Shown: positions 1-49,484, counted from the first letter of the stretch. The stretch: DNA of 49,755 nt from Lingula anatina (GCF_001039355.2 NW_019775827.1:122164-171918), one strand, 5' to 3'. The notes: generated by a model not told the origin, from the sequence alone. Program-made: numbers and translations.

Positions 1-80
1 ATCAGTGAAGCTCATGGAACCGTGGTTAATTCGTGCCTTTTTAATACACTTCCATAGGCATGCAGCATTATCACACGCCC

Positions 81-91
81 AAAATGGCGGC
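81..91 (+). promoter_or_regulatory. YY1-type site
   Basis: AAAATGGCGGC fits the strong YY1 consensus AANATGGCGGC. A reverse-orientation near match (CCCGCCATTTTG) lies near 5768-5778. Such sites often mark promoters, but no gene start is recognisable next to either. Confidence 0.3.
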
Positions 92-2559
92 TTTAACGAT
101 GACCACTTCACCATTTTCACATTAAGAATATTAAGACATTAAACAGAAGTCAGTCATTGGTATTCGTAGATTTTCAACATTGACCCGTTCAACAATAACT
201 TATTTACAATACGAAACCCTAGAATTTGCAATATCAAATTATATAGGCCGCGTTGATTCTATTGAAGCACGGCGACTGCTGCGTCTATATTTTTGTCAAC
301 TCCATAGACATACATAACATACACATCAGCTTCACTTGGCGAGCACACACGCACCGCCGACCAGCAGCTTTCTCCTCAAACATGAAGATTCGTGTGATAG
401 TAACAACGCTTGACCGACGCCTACACTAGAAAACCCCTTTTCATGAAGAGGTTTGGCTTATCACATTATCAACCAAAACGCTGGAGGGCAAATATATATA
501 ATGTCACTGCATTATACTAGGAGAAAAAACCTCTGGATTTCATGTTAGCAGTGCTCCGATGACGATTGACGTTCTACACAAAATATGCCATAAATTTGTA
601 ATGCTTGCACTTTGTCGGATACGTGCATGTATATTGCACATGATGCATGAGCCAGTAGTATTCATACACAGCTCTCCTTCGCTGGCTACAGCCAGATCCA
701 TACATCTTAGGGCGAGTTATTGTAGTGGGATTTTGCAGAGCGAAAAATCGATGGCCGCTATCCAGCCGGCATGCTCTCTGTCGCTATCCCAATGTAGGCT
801 TGTATGAAGACAAGCAAAGTGCAGAGGAGAAAGCATGCTGGCACATGTAGGGGAAAAGATTATAGGAGATATTGGTTTTTATGGTTTTGTTTTCATAAAT
901 AAATAAAAAAACGTTAAAACTTGAGTCTGATCTCAACCGACCGTACCGACAGTGTCCTATTTGAGACGATGAGGAAAATAGGCTGTTCTGACAGAATAAA
1001 AGAATATCGTCTCCATTTGACGGTTTTATCTAATTTTTTTTCTTTAATGATATATTCTTGGGTTCAAACATTCTACGATTCCGTCATATCATATTTCCAT
1101 AAAGGTCTTTAGTGTTGATTCAGTTTCATTCCAACGGTGTAAGTTGTCCATGACTGGATGAAGTTAAACCTGTATTTGTATTGGAAGACATCGGCTCCAT
1201 GACGGGCTATTACACACACCATATCAGCTAACAGGAATATTACATTGCGCGAAGAAGTAAGAAATAACTACGGTAGAAAGACATTACAGGACACACTCAC
1301 AAATATATATGCTATGTGCAAGTCCCTTATTTCGATGTAATTGTACTAGCTAGGATGTAAAAACGCTGCATATAAAATTTTTGTGAATAGAGTGTCAGTG
1401 GGGCTCATTGTTTGCCTTTTCTTCCCTGGAAAGTTACGAGAAGGGAGTTAACCCATTATTTTAATTTTAGATAGAGTCTGAATCCGTTTTTACACTTGAG
1501 AACGAGTTGTTTATGACGCATAATTAACGTCTTGGATGTAATTATCAATATTGCTATATTTAACATAGGTGATAGGTTTAGGTGATTTCGTTGTTAGTAA
1601 CTTAGTCTTGGTGCTACGCGTTTTTCCGACATTTTATTAAAATAAACTCAGTTGTGGCAACGCAACTATAGCAAACGATCTGTGTTTATGGACACAATAA
1701 AGCAAATTACCCTACATATCGATTTAGTCTTTTTTTTTACTGCGTCGTTAACTTCTGGGGCACAATCACTAAAACAACTGCTGGAATTTCGGCGATATAA
1801 CTAACAAACCGTGGCCATAAAATTTGCTTTCATATTCGACCCCCCCCCCAACCACCACCACCACCACTCAATCGACTTGACGTTTTAGAGAAAAAATGAT
1901 CAGCCAGCACGCTGTCATCATCATCATCATCATCTTCTTCTTCCCCTCCCCCTACTTCCCAGCCATGCCCTTTTTGTTGTCACAAGTAAAAAAAAAAGTA
2001 ACGCTGCTTTCCTTATGCCTGGTAGCACTCAAAACACAAGAAGCTGGAAGCTGAGGAAGATGTGTCGCACACAATTAAGATGACTTTGAAACGATATGCC
2101 ACGAAGGACAAACCAATCATCCATAGTCACGTTGTAAACAGAATAACAGGTCTCAATACCCTGATTGATAGCACTATAACTAACTCTAAATGCCATGAGT
2201 ATCGAGCGTTGACATTTCCTGTTTCATTACATCATGCAGAAATCTTCATAAATGTTGCGTTTACAATCCCATGACAGTTTTCATTTTTTTATAACCTCCA
2301 CCAGACAGTGTAAGTAAACATCTTTCTGTTCGTCTGTACGGCTATGCACGTCTGGTAAAAAGATTGCAGACCTGCGGCTAGCAATTTCAAAGGTGGTTCT
2401 TTTTCTGAAAAAAGTGGGCCTTTTTTACCCCCTTTAGTTGACAGTTGATCCAAGTATATATCTTTATAAAAACGTGGTGGATAGAGTGGATAAACGTGGA
2501 TAATATGCTCAGTAATCCAGGTATGTCCATTAATCCGTCTCTGAACAGATTCAATGTGA

Positions 2560-2720
2560 TTGGGTATAACTTATTTTTGAAAAAAAAACTCGTTCTATGT
2601 TTTGTTAATAGTGTGCTTAAATCGGCATACTTCCGAATTTGGACATTTTAGGTCACGAAATGTCGCTATTATTTGGTGTCGATTGCTGTTCGTACTTGTA
2701 TATATGTCTTGAATTCATCT
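2560..2720 (+). repeat. Diverged repeat, copy A
   Basis: The phrase running TTTGGACATTTTAGGTCACG, then TTTGGTGTCGATTGCTGTTC, then ATGTCTTGAATTC corresponds to 4040-4190 with many changes. It may be an old dispersed element in the 5' flank. Confidence 0.5.
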
Positions 2721-4039
2721 TCTCGGTAGATTGGAAATCTTATTTATGACTTGCACGATGATGCCATTAATATTTCAAATAAACCTTGCTTCACTTGCTT
2801 TAACACTGATCAGACGACAGCGAGATGACGAGGTGAAAGCCATAGGGGTGATCTTTCGTATGAAAACGAAGACAGTCTCGAGATTTGGTCCGATAGAACT
2901 TCTCTTTGAAAAGTTTCTGAAACGCAGGTGTTGGGAAAAAAACATACTCGGTGATCTTTGTGAACTTGCACAGAGAAGAGGTGACAGTGAATGTGATAAG
3001 ATCAGATGGAACGAAATATAACAAATTGATCATTTAGAGAAAATGTCGAAAACGCCATCAAAATCCGCTTCAGAGTATTTCGTTCCCCGGTGTTGTCGGC
3101 TAGACTGTCCTTTGCTGTGACCAGCCTCTTTACTTTACAAATGATTAATTGATAATTACTTAAAGACGAGAGAAGTTGCTGTTTTGGCTTTACATGAAAC
3201 GAAAGAAATTAAAGTGTTGGTTATTTTTCAATTCTGAGATCCTGATTGCAACCAAATTCATCTTTCTGTGATTACAACTAAAAAAAAAAAATTAATCAAA
3301 TACCGACCATAGCGCGGCCAATGTCTCTCGTCAAATTAGTATTATTTTATGTACTGTTGAGGGGGATTTCTACTTGTCTGAAAACTGCCATTTTTCTTTA
3401 CAAATACCTTGCGCTAATGTTTCGTAGGCATGTGACGACCTGTTTGGGTGATTAAACGTCTGCCCCTTCACGAAAATATTACGCTATCAGTGGAAGTGAA
3501 AATCAAAGCAATGTATGCAATGGCTCGCTACATGCAAGTGTTAGGATTCTGTGAGACAGCAACGATTGAAAAGAATATCTGTTGTCTTGGATTGCTTAGG
3601 TTGAAAAAAGAAATTGTCTTGGAACTTATTTTATGCAAAAGGTGGACTCCTGACGTACTATAGAGGGTTTCTTTTTATTGCATGCGATTTATTGAAGACC
3701 TCAAGAAAACTCATTAAAGAATTTGTCCTGCCTCAAATCCCACCAACCGTTTCTTAAACAATAGCCTCGCATCCTTTCCCTATTATAACAAAAATACCAT
3801 GTTTTATTTCAACAAAAATAGTATATAAAAACATCAACGCCAGAGTGAAGGTCTTATCGCCTACTGACGACGTCTAGACTACGGCAATACGACTGATGTA
3901 AATAAAGAAAGGTATATTGACTCTGTGAGTCGAGTTGGTCAATAGTGAAAAAAAAAACTATTTTTGAAGACATATAGTCGTGAACCATTACACGGACGCC
4001 GTCTTTGTTTTGTTTTGTTATATGTAGTAGAGTGACATA

Positions 4040-4190
4040 AATTTGGGATATAAAAATTGGCATATAAACTTGGACATCAAAATTCTAGGTCGCAAATTGT
4101 CTCTACTCTCACAGCCTAGAAAAATATTTGGTCTTGATTGTTGTTCGCACATGCACATAGAATCTATACCTTGAATATGTCTTTTGATAA
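4040..4190 (+). repeat. Diverged repeat, copy B
   Basis: CTTGGACATCAAAATTCTAG, then TTTGGTCTTGATTGTTGTTC and CCTTGAATATGTC, matches copy A at 2560 in the same order. It carries an extra segment around 4100-4120. Confidence 0.5.
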
Positions 4191-5022
4191 GATTTCCCTC
4201 GCTTATCGTTGTGTCCTTAGGCGCAACAATACGAACACATTGCCTTTCTTCAACCGTAAGATAAATATGGCATTAAATTATATAAAAATACTTGCTATCA
4301 AATAACCCTAGCTAAGATTTAAAATAGGATTTAGAATAAATATAAAGTACTAGTCTGTGAATTGGAAAGTATTCTGCAAGATAGTCTAATATCTAATTCA
4401 AAAGAGAAAGAGAGGGGGGGGGGGGAGAGACTCAGTGCCACTTCTCATCACAGTGGGTAAACAGTAGCCTCGGTAGATTGGGCCCTTCGGAGGAATCAGG
4501 CTTTCTTGGCCAAAATTTCGTATTATTCGCCCAAGCTTCTTCTCAAAGGAAAAAGAAACAAATGTGTCGATGCCTGTCGTAAATGTTCACGGTTAGACTG
4601 GTCCAGAACAGAGACACTTTTGATTTCGGTAGATGTTTTATCTATTATCTGTTATTACTTTCTAATAATGATAATTACTTGAAAAAAATCTAATACTCTA
4701 CAGTCTAAACTTGAAAAAGTGGGCATGACTGTATTCCGTGGAAACTTGTGAAACGAGACGTAGAGAAAGTGCAGGCCTGGACGGAGGTGGGGGAGGGGGG
4801 GGGCAGGGGGAGGTAGTGCTTCCCCACTCGAGATTTTTAAAAACTTTTTGGTCTGATCTTTGCAAAGTGTTAACATTTCTATTCTACCAGTCCATAAGAA
4901 GTTTTTAACTTCTCCTTCAGCCAGCCTCTAGGTGAAGACCGTGGAGGGTACAAAAAACTTATTTGCGTGTATTGTAAGCCTTCGATAGCTCCCCTTCCCC
5001 ATGCATTTTTTAGCTTACGGCC

Positions 5023-5024
<2 letters not shown>

Positions 5025-5057
<33 letters not shown>
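5025..5057. repeat. (GA)n microsatellite
   Basis: About 16 uninterrupted GA units. It yields a Ser-Leu repeat on the minus strand that should not be read as protein. Confidence 0.98.
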
Positions 5058-5059
<2 letters not shown>

Positions 5060-7823
5060 GCTGAAATCACACACGCCCCATACTATATGTTTATATTGAC
5101 CTAACTTGTTCCCTTCAAATATACTACAAGTTCAACACAGGCATTGATTACCCTGGACTTCATTTAATTTACAAAGTCAGAGTATACGATTTTCTTATTG
5201 ATCTAAAAAATAAAATCATGCACTCAATTCAATGAAAAAATGGCTTCTACTTCATGTTTACATCAGTTTTAAATTAAAACCATTCTAGTTCTAATATTTT
5301 TACCACAAAATATTTGCTTTACTCCTTACTGTCCTTAGACAGTCCTTGTATCTAAACAACCCAGACGCAGGGTCTTATAAACAAATACTTGAGAGTAAGG
5401 CCCAACGTTTTCTGTGAGACGTGTTCGTACCGAACCAACTTAAAAAAGGTTGACACGTTTCACATTGGGTGCTCTTTTAAAAAGAAAATATCTTTCTAAC
5501 CTATGTGTCCAACCCTTAGCTTCTCCCTGCTCTCTGACCATAGGGTGCGCTAGTTGTCTGTTACAAATTTTATTGTATAACCTACACTTAAAATTTTACA
5601 CTATTTTAGAGGCCCATGATATCAGAGGGAAGTTTATCCAATACGTTGCTGAGAAAGAAAAAAAGAATAACAATGATCAATCGGCAGCACTTGTTAGATA
5701 ACTTATACGCCTGTGGGGCTTCATTGTGAGCGTGTTTTTCCCCGAAGGCAAGGAACTGAGGCTGAACCCGCCATTTTGTAAAATGAAAACAGGAGAAAAG
5801 GTGGGGGAGCTACCCCTTAGATTCGCCTATGATAACGAACCATACATTTTATAGTCAAAGTCACATTACCAATCTGAACCTGCCGTGGAGACTGAAATAT
5901 GTTTCTGAGATCAGAATCGATCTGTAGTTCCCCAGCGCGATCCTTGCAGCCCTAAGATAGACCAATCATATTATTTCGTAAATTGTTTACAGACAGAGTT
6001 AATCAAATATGTCGCACAATGCGCAGTACATTTGTAATTTCCTTCCCGCGTTCTTTTTCTCTTGACAAGTTTGCAAATTTCCATTACACCCTGCTCTTTT
6101 AATAGACTAAAAGCCCCTTTTGGGAAGTTTTTTTTTTTTTTTCAATTCCAAGGCCAAGTAACGAGGAAACGCAGGTCGACCAACATTAAACTACTCAAAA
6201 TAGAAAGATTCATCGCATACAGCGCTGATGGCAAACACCCTCCGCTCTCTTCCGAATCCTGCGAAATTTCGCTAGATTTTGCGCTAGTTCACGAGACATT
6301 TAGGTTACGTTCCATTCCATTCAAAACACCTGGTTATATTATCACCGGCAATCAGTTGTGATAATCGATGATCACAAATACGGGGAACAAAATGATGGGT
6401 AGAATTGACAGCAAGACAACGCAACGGGAATTCCCTCTCCGACAAGATTCTCAGTTTTGAAGTGATACCGTCGTAGTTGTACAGGCATCTTTTTTTCCTT
6501 TTTTTCATATCGGATTATCGAATTCGGAATTTTTCATTGTTTAAGTTAAGTTTTTATGGCCCCAAACGTTGGTGTTTATTTATTTATTTCAATCCTTCTT
6601 ACAATTAAGTCTACCTTTCTATAACCCTCAATATATCCGCCCCCAGTTACCTGCACCTTCTTGAAAGCGGCCTTGGTACGCCAACGAGTGCGTGTAAAAT
6701 TACAACACAATACCACATCACACTGCTAAAAATATCGTCTTCATGGAAAGTAACGTTTGTTTTGAAATGAGGCGGAGCTATCCCCCCACGCGCAGACTTA
6801 CTTCTTGGTAACGCTTTGGAAGTAATAATTTGGTCACAGTTACAAGGAATACAGAAGAGGGAACTTCTGGCATGATGCAAGAAAAAACATTTTTTTATTT
6901 TTGTGCAAACGTCACAATTTTTAATGCTGCTAAGGAAGTATAACAAAACTATGTAATGTGCGGTTTAAAACGGGCGTGCAAGTTGATATATCCGTTGTCA
7001 TAATTTGTAAAACTAATACAGGCAATGGGATTTTGATTTATATACACTGAAAATACCAGTAAACATCCACTTTAAATCATGCTGTAAACTGCTTGGCTTC
7101 ACAAAGAAAACAATATTACAGTCGACATTGAGATAATCATTTGTCCTTTTTTTTCTAATACAGAAACGTCTCTGTGTCGCGGCGTATAGGAAGTTCTAGT
7201 GATTAAATTCAAGCGATAAATAATGATTCTAGACTTCAAATCAAATGCTAAGTATACGCATTACATCACCAAACAAATACTCCACAATATTCCAAAAAGA
7301 GTCAATAAGGGTTTCATTTACATTCTCTTCTCTGGATGATTTTTAAAATCTCTCTTTTTTGCCCTTTGTAAAATTATATTTTACAAATGCACATACTGAA
7401 CGCAAGTTACTAAATGTATTACTTCAAGTTTTGGTTAACATGTGATATCAATAGTTAAGTTATCTTAGCACTTCTTTTTATTTTTAAACTTTATTCATTC
7501 AGTCATTTCATTAACTTGATCGAGGCAAAACTCATTCATTAAAAAAGTTCGTATTAATAGCGGCAATGCGAATAAGAGCTGTATATATTTGATAGTGCCA
7601 AGTGGTTGCTTTCTTTGACAAAATCAGACTCAGGAGTGAAGAAAAAAATTCATCTGGTGATATGGTTTAATTTTATCCGTAAAATAAAAAAATAGCATCA
7701 TTGGACCATAGGCATTCCCCACTATCCACACGCAGCGCTGACATCTGTAGTGCATGTTAATTGTGTAAAAAATTCTCAGAATGTGGAAAAAGCATGAAAC
7801 TGCACACAAATGTTCTTTGGACT

Positions 7824-9022
7824 ATGCTGATCGTTTTCAAGGGTAGTGCCACAAATACCAAGGCGTTTCTTAGCAACTGTTGCTATGGAAGTGGATTGCC
7901 TTAATAACAAGCTAAGCGGACCTTTCTTGTCCAGTTTAAATGATTTAGAGAGTCTGGTTACAATGTTTCAGGATATCCGAACTATCAGTAGACTATTTTA
8001 AGACATTTAAAACCGAAATAAGCCTTAGCAACAGTTGCTAGGCAGCATATTACCCTAGCAATAAGCGTTTGGAGTTGTGGCAAACCTACGTAAATGGCTA
8101 GGAACTATAAAATTGATCAATATATTCATAACTAGTTGCTGAGGCAACATATTCAAAGTTAGTAACCAGTCATTATCAAGTTTGTTATCACCTTAGGACT
8201 GTTATGAACCTTTGCCATAGTTTAGGCGTTACTATTCCCCTTGAACGTGCAATATACAGTGTATTTTAAGAGCGCCCTTACACATTCCAGTCTCTACCAG
8301 TGCATCTGCTCCTACAGGCACACTTCAGCTCTTTTGCACAGTGCACTCTAGCTTCTGGCAAATGTGTCCACAAGGGCGTACACCAGTCAGCGGGAGATGG
8401 TATTAGACGGTACGGCTCCTTAGTACTAGCCCCAGCCATATCCACCTTGCGAGACTGCTCTTCTAATATGTTGCTGTAGAGCAGCCTTGGTGGGAGGAAG
8501 AGATGACATCTGATGCACTTTAAATTGAATGTGCTAGGGAGAAACTATGGCAAAGGTTCATCAACTGTCGTAAGGTGATAACAAACTTGAAAATGACTGG
8601 TTACTAACTTTGAATATGCTGCCTTCAAGTATCAGCAGCAATTGTTTTGATCAGATGTGTATAAATTTAACACAATGGTTTCAACTAACTGTCTCAAAAG
8701 TATGAATATCTTGATCAATAGAATAGTTCCTAGCCAGTAACATAAGTTTGCCTTATTAAATAGATTATATAATTTAAACGCTTGTTGCTAGGGTAATATG
8801 CTACCTAGCAACTGTTGCTGTGGTTTATTTCAGTTTTTAATTACTTATCTATTCTACTGGTAGTTCTCATGTCCTGAAACATTATAAACAGCCTTCCTAA
8901 ACCATTTAATCTGGACAAGAAAGGTCCAATTAGCACGTTACTTAGGTAATTCTCTTCTCTAGCAACGGTTGCTAAGCAACGTTTTGGTATTTTTGGCTCT
9001 GCCCTTGAAAATGATCAGCTAT
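7824..9022. mobile_element. Foldback element with arms of about 400-480 bp
   Basis: The left arm (about 7824-8228) reappears as an imperfect reverse complement in the right arm (about 8541-9022). Matching pairs include TGATCGTTTTCAAGGGTAG with CTGCCCTTGAAAATGATCA, GGACCTTTCTTGTCCAG with CTGGACAAGAAAGGTCC, and CTTTGCCATAGTTT with AAACTATGGCAAAG. The right arm carries about 75 extra bases (about 8630-8705). Between the arms lie 310 bases with a decayed antisense ORF. The structure fits a foldback-type DNA element. Many point differences between the arms suggest it is old. Confidence 0.85.
8278..8519 (-). pseudogene. Decayed C-terminal fragment of a mobile-element ORF
   Basis: The minus strand carries two overlapping frames that together resemble the C-terminal part of an ORF I know as widespread and repeated in invertebrate genomes. 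One frame (8519 down to a TAG at 8426) reads HQMSSLPPTKAALQQHIRRA and on to QGGYGWG. The other (8457 down to a TAA at 8278) reads SPADWCTPLWTHLPEA and ends in a Cys-rich ELKCACRSRC. The shared pattern is LPPT..AL..H..RA, then P..W, then W..LPEA, then C.EL.C.C...C. At least one frameshift separates the halves, so it is broken. I cannot name the transposon class. Confidence 0.55.
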
Positions 9023-9838
9023 AAGCACCATTTTAAAACCAAAAACTTAAAAACCAATAACTCTTTGAGGAGCATCGGAAGACTGCCATATTTTGTAACG
9101 AAATTGAACCTTTTCATTTAAGGCAAAAACGGGTTGATTTTATTAGTGCGAAATTTTCAATGAGACGAATTTTGAACGCATTTTGATACCTTTTAGATTT
9201 GCATGTGTCACATTCACCTTATTCGTCCATTAATACATTTGTTTGTTCTTTTATTATCCAGCTGTATCCAGATGTGTTCCCCAGACGATTTTTTAAAATT
9301 TAGCAATTTGTAGTTCGCATCTTCCCACTATGAATCTACTTGAATGATCTCAAATTTCGTTAATTTCTACAACACGTGTATTTTAACTGTTTTAAATTTA
9401 TATGTATAAGTCATATTAGGCTGATCAGTCACAAACTATCTTTGTTCTGATGCCTGAAAAATGCATGTTTTGCCTTTGCTATATGTTCTTACACAGGTCT
9501 GCTTGTGGCTAATCTGAATCTTATCGATTGGATTCTGTCAATAATATCAAACAGTGTGGCGAGAGTGTGTAGTATGCATACACGACCAGAAGAGGATTTT
9601 ATATGAGTGAAATCGAGTGATAATCCTGGGATTATCAGTTTTATATTCCGGTATTTGAAACCGAAAAAGGTAATGATATGATTTAGTTTTGGTAAATAAG
9701 GAGTATTTGGCATTCTACAGTGGAAAAAGGTATCCCTTTGAAATGGGGGGTGGGGTCTTACTGGTCCATGTTCCGTTTTATATAATTGTTTCTTTATATT
9801 GTGGATATCGATCGTCCTAACTCATTACCCCTCCCTTC

Positions 9839-9869
9839 CGAGAGAGAGAGAGAGAGAGAAAGAGAGAGA
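9839..9869. repeat. (GA)n microsatellite with one interruption
   Basis: GA units broken once by AA in the 5' flank. Confidence 0.97.
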
Positions 9870-10756
9870 TCGTTTGAGACATGTAACGGAACCTTGGTCC
9901 ACATCTATATAATTGTATTATAGCCATGACCTTGACCATCAAGTGCAAATATTTTTTAAGTCGTCGCCAAGGTAAAATATACAATAATGACACCACTGGA
10001 TGCTGAGGGCCACTTTCCCTTTCAGTATCAACCGAGGGGCCAGGCTGGGTGGGCTGTAAAGTGGTTCACACCTTTTACGAATGAGAAAAGATGTAAGAAA
10101 ATATAGATTTATCGAAATGTAGAGCTCATTGAGGAAAGGTGTTCAAGCGCGCTATAACATAAACATGTTTTGGCGCATTTTATCCACTGTATTGGTTTTA
10201 TTCATATATGTAATTAAGGCCTAAGAAAATATACTTTTACCTGCCTACCGGTACGATTACGTGTCATAAAGGACGTCATTTACTTGTTGAATAAACAAAT
10301 CATTGAAAAGATAAACATTTAGTGACACCTTTTGATGCGATTTAATTTTCAAGTTTTTTTCTCGTCTTTTCTGTTCAAGAATAAAAGAAGCTTAAAGTAA
10401 TATACCGTATGACGTAATGGAATCAATAACAAAAACAAACGTAATTTATATCGGATTTTCGCGAAAATGTGTGATATTCTTAATGCTGTAAGGACAGAAG
10501 CATATTAGACACGGGCCCTTAGTCTGGGAGTTGATTCGGGTCGGTCTAGGGCGTTTTAAGGTAATAACCTTAACATTTCAACGAATTAGACCGGGGTGTG
10601 GAACATGTTAATATAACATAAAAAAAAATTTGTTTAAAATTGTAAAATGAACGCCAAGACGCGATAAATCTGGAATAAAAGTAGAAATTGGGTGCTCATT
10701 TTCCCACCCCGGCTACACGCTTGAAACGCTGCTTTTTGTTTACTTTTTTAAAAACT

Positions 10757-10757
10757 T

Positions 10758-10804
<47 letters not shown>

Positions 10805-10806
10805 TT
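10757..10806. repeat. (TTTA)n microsatellite
   Basis: About 12 units of TTTA in the 5' flank. Confidence 0.97.
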
Positions 10807-11270
10807 GCTGTAGAAGGTTTGAATTTGAAAAAAATATGGGCCATTTTATACAAGATCTTAACTGATACTGAATTCAAAGCTTTTCCTTTATGTGATAATG
10901 TTTATTTCCTGGTACATTATACTCGCCACACCCTACAGAGCTTTATGACGCGAAAACACCGCACTCCCTTCACAATTAATACGGGAACAGTCGAAAATGA
11001 AAAGTTTCAATGTCAGAACAACAGTCACTGTATTCTATTGATTAAATCGTAATGTAAGGTTAATTTTAATGAACGGATTCTGTCACGAAAAAAGAATAAT
11101 AATAATTAAATAAAAGGCAAAAACGGGATATATAACGACTGTTCTAGTTATAAATTTATACGAATATAAACTTTATCACCAATTAATGAACAATTTTGTT
11201 TCAAACTTTCACTTTAGAAAAATGTCTCAGTCAATTTATGTATGAAGACTATAAAAAATTGACCCGGCTT

Positions 11271-11297
11271 TAACAAACAAACAAACAAACAAACAAA
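11271..11297. repeat. (CAAA)n microsatellite
   Basis: About six to seven CAAA units, followed by two more AACAAA-rich stretches up to 11325. Confidence 0.9.
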
Positions 11298-11380
11298 TTT
11301 GTAAACAAAACGAACAAACAAAACGAAAAGACTTATTATATAAGATTATTTTATCGTCTGAAGCGAATCACAAAATTAGA

Positions 11381-11994
11381 AGTTTGTAAAATCATAAGCC
11401 ACAATCAGCGGCTAATACCAAAAAATAAAGTCTGTTTTTAAGACTCTACCTCGAAACGCCACCACTATTTGCGTGCTGTGACGCTATGTATAGTTTCTTT
11501 GAAAAGGGTGGGCGTTTTCTAATACGCAGAGGCGGGAACAGTAGTGTTGCCCTGTGTAATTAAGAGAGAAAAAATATACGTTTTAGCCAGTTTAATATAT
11601 AGAAGGTCAGGTATGCTCGGGGTTGGGTGAGAAAAATTAAAGGCAACCAGGGTAGGAAATACCAGTACGTGTAGAATTTCCACTTGAAAAAGTCCCAGTA
11701 TTAGAGTCCGCTGTGTGGCGCTAGTAGTTTCAACACGCGATAGCCTCGGTGTGGAATGAAATATTTTCCCACAATCCTTACCACACCTAAAACATGTAAT
11801 GGCCGACTGGTGACTACACAGGAAAGATTTGTGTCTACGGAGCCAGAACGAAGGCCTAGATTTCTGCTCCACTCTCCCCAGATGCTTTAAAGAAGCTGGA
11901 CTGCACTTGAGAGCCGGGCAATCGGTTGGTGTTTATTTAGGAACTCGCTAAGATCGGTCTATTGGAAGCGGAGCTCCCCCCGATTTTTGACATG
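11381..11994 (+). promoter_or_regulatory. Probable promoter and 5' leader region of the Gs-alpha gene
   Basis: The 600 bases before the start codon have more CpG and are less AT-rich than the flanking DNA. There is no clear TATA box at a convincing distance. A half-CRE-like TGACGC lies near 11479. gtgtttatttag ending at 11940 could be the acceptor of a 5' UTR intron, in which case the leader would include 11941-11994. An overlapping minus-strand open frame (11519-11872) resembles no family and I treat it as chance. The transcription start cannot be fixed from sequence. Confidence 0.35.
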
Positions 11995-48761
<36,767 letters not shown>

Positions 48762-48829
48762 AGCCAATGGGACTGCTACTGCAGCAACTTCTGTAAAGTT
48801 ATTATTGGACAACTAGACTTGAACTTGAG

Positions 48830-48925
48830 ATGATGTTGTTGTTGATGATGACAATGATGATGTTGATGCATCACTGTTGATGAAGATGAAGAAGAAGAAG
48901 AAGAGGATGGTGGTGGTGATAATGC
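48830..48925 (+). repeat. GAT/GTT and GAA triplet-rich tract in the 3' UTR
   Basis: Imperfect GATGTT, GATGAT and GAAGAA triplets begin about 70 bases after the stop codon. The minus strand gives a poly-Ser/His frame that is an artefact. Confidence 0.9.
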
Positions 48926-49186
48926 CGTCACTGCCTCTGCCCAAATGGAAAAACTTGCCTGTGATGTGCACTGTGTTGTTGTGAGCAAGCTTGTCTGTCA
49001 GTCAACTGGACATCAAGGATTTGATTGGCTGGATTCAGTGAATAGGATGGAGCCATTAGAGGTCAAAGGTGAAGGTCAGGGGTTGCCATAATGTTGGAGG
49101 GAAACAAGAAGCGTAAGAAGACTGTGGAACAGCCTAGTGTACAAATAGTGTATATTCTTTTCATGGTACCAAGATTAACTGCAGTT

Positions 49187-49194
49187 TGTACATA
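49187..49194 (+). promoter_or_regulatory. Pumilio-type response element in the 3' UTR
   Basis: TGTACATA fits the PUF-protein consensus UGUANAUA exactly and lies about 430 bases after the stop codon on the mRNA sense strand. An 8-mer with one free position is expected by chance about once in 16 kb, and more often in AT-rich DNA. It is only a candidate. Confidence 0.3.
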
Positions 49195-49484
49195 TTTTGT
49201 GTCCATTTTGCCAATGTATAAAGGAAAATAATTACCACATTGCAGCAGCAGTAGTAGGTTCCTGCATTAATAAGTAACTACAAGGGGCTGTAGAATCAAG
49301 CCAGTGACTGTGAGAACCAACATCACATAACGTAACAACGTAACATTTTGTTGACTTATTACATGTGCAGAAATGTGGACGTGTGAGCAAGCACACGCAC
49401 ATGCATGCACCCACATATCCAAAAACAGTTGAATGTAGTAACTTGATAAACTGGGGTATGTGAAGCAAGCCAGCTGTTTGACTC

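Larger units (their letters stand above)
1..7823. other. 5' flank, no gene recognised
   Basis: All open frames here are under 100 codons and none resembles a known family. The longest (2731-3021 plus strand, and 6062-6361 plus and 6647-6946 minus) lack domain-like composition. The stretch holds YY1-like sites at 81-91 and 5768-5778, a diverged repeat pair (2560-2720 and 4040-4190), a C run and CAT repeat (1843-1941), GA and G runs, and AT-rich spacer. Distal regulatory DNA or a non-coding RNA cannot be excluded. Confidence 0.5.
9022..11380. other. 5' flank between foldback element and promoter, no gene recognised
   Basis: AT-rich spacer with a GA run (9839-9869), a (TTTA)n tract (10757-10806), a (CAAA)n tract (11271-11297) and a CRE-like TGACGTAA at 10410-10417. 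Open frames (for example 10819-11052) are short and resemble nothing I know. Confidence 0.5.

Noticed and set aside
2731-3021. 96-codon open frame in the 5' flank
   Set aside because: The Lys/Arg-rich product matches nothing I know and overlaps an equally open minus-strand frame.
11519-11872. 117-codon open frame on the minus strand before exon 1
   Set aside because: No family resemblance, no splice or promoter context, and it sits in the CpG-richer promoter zone where long chance frames are expected.
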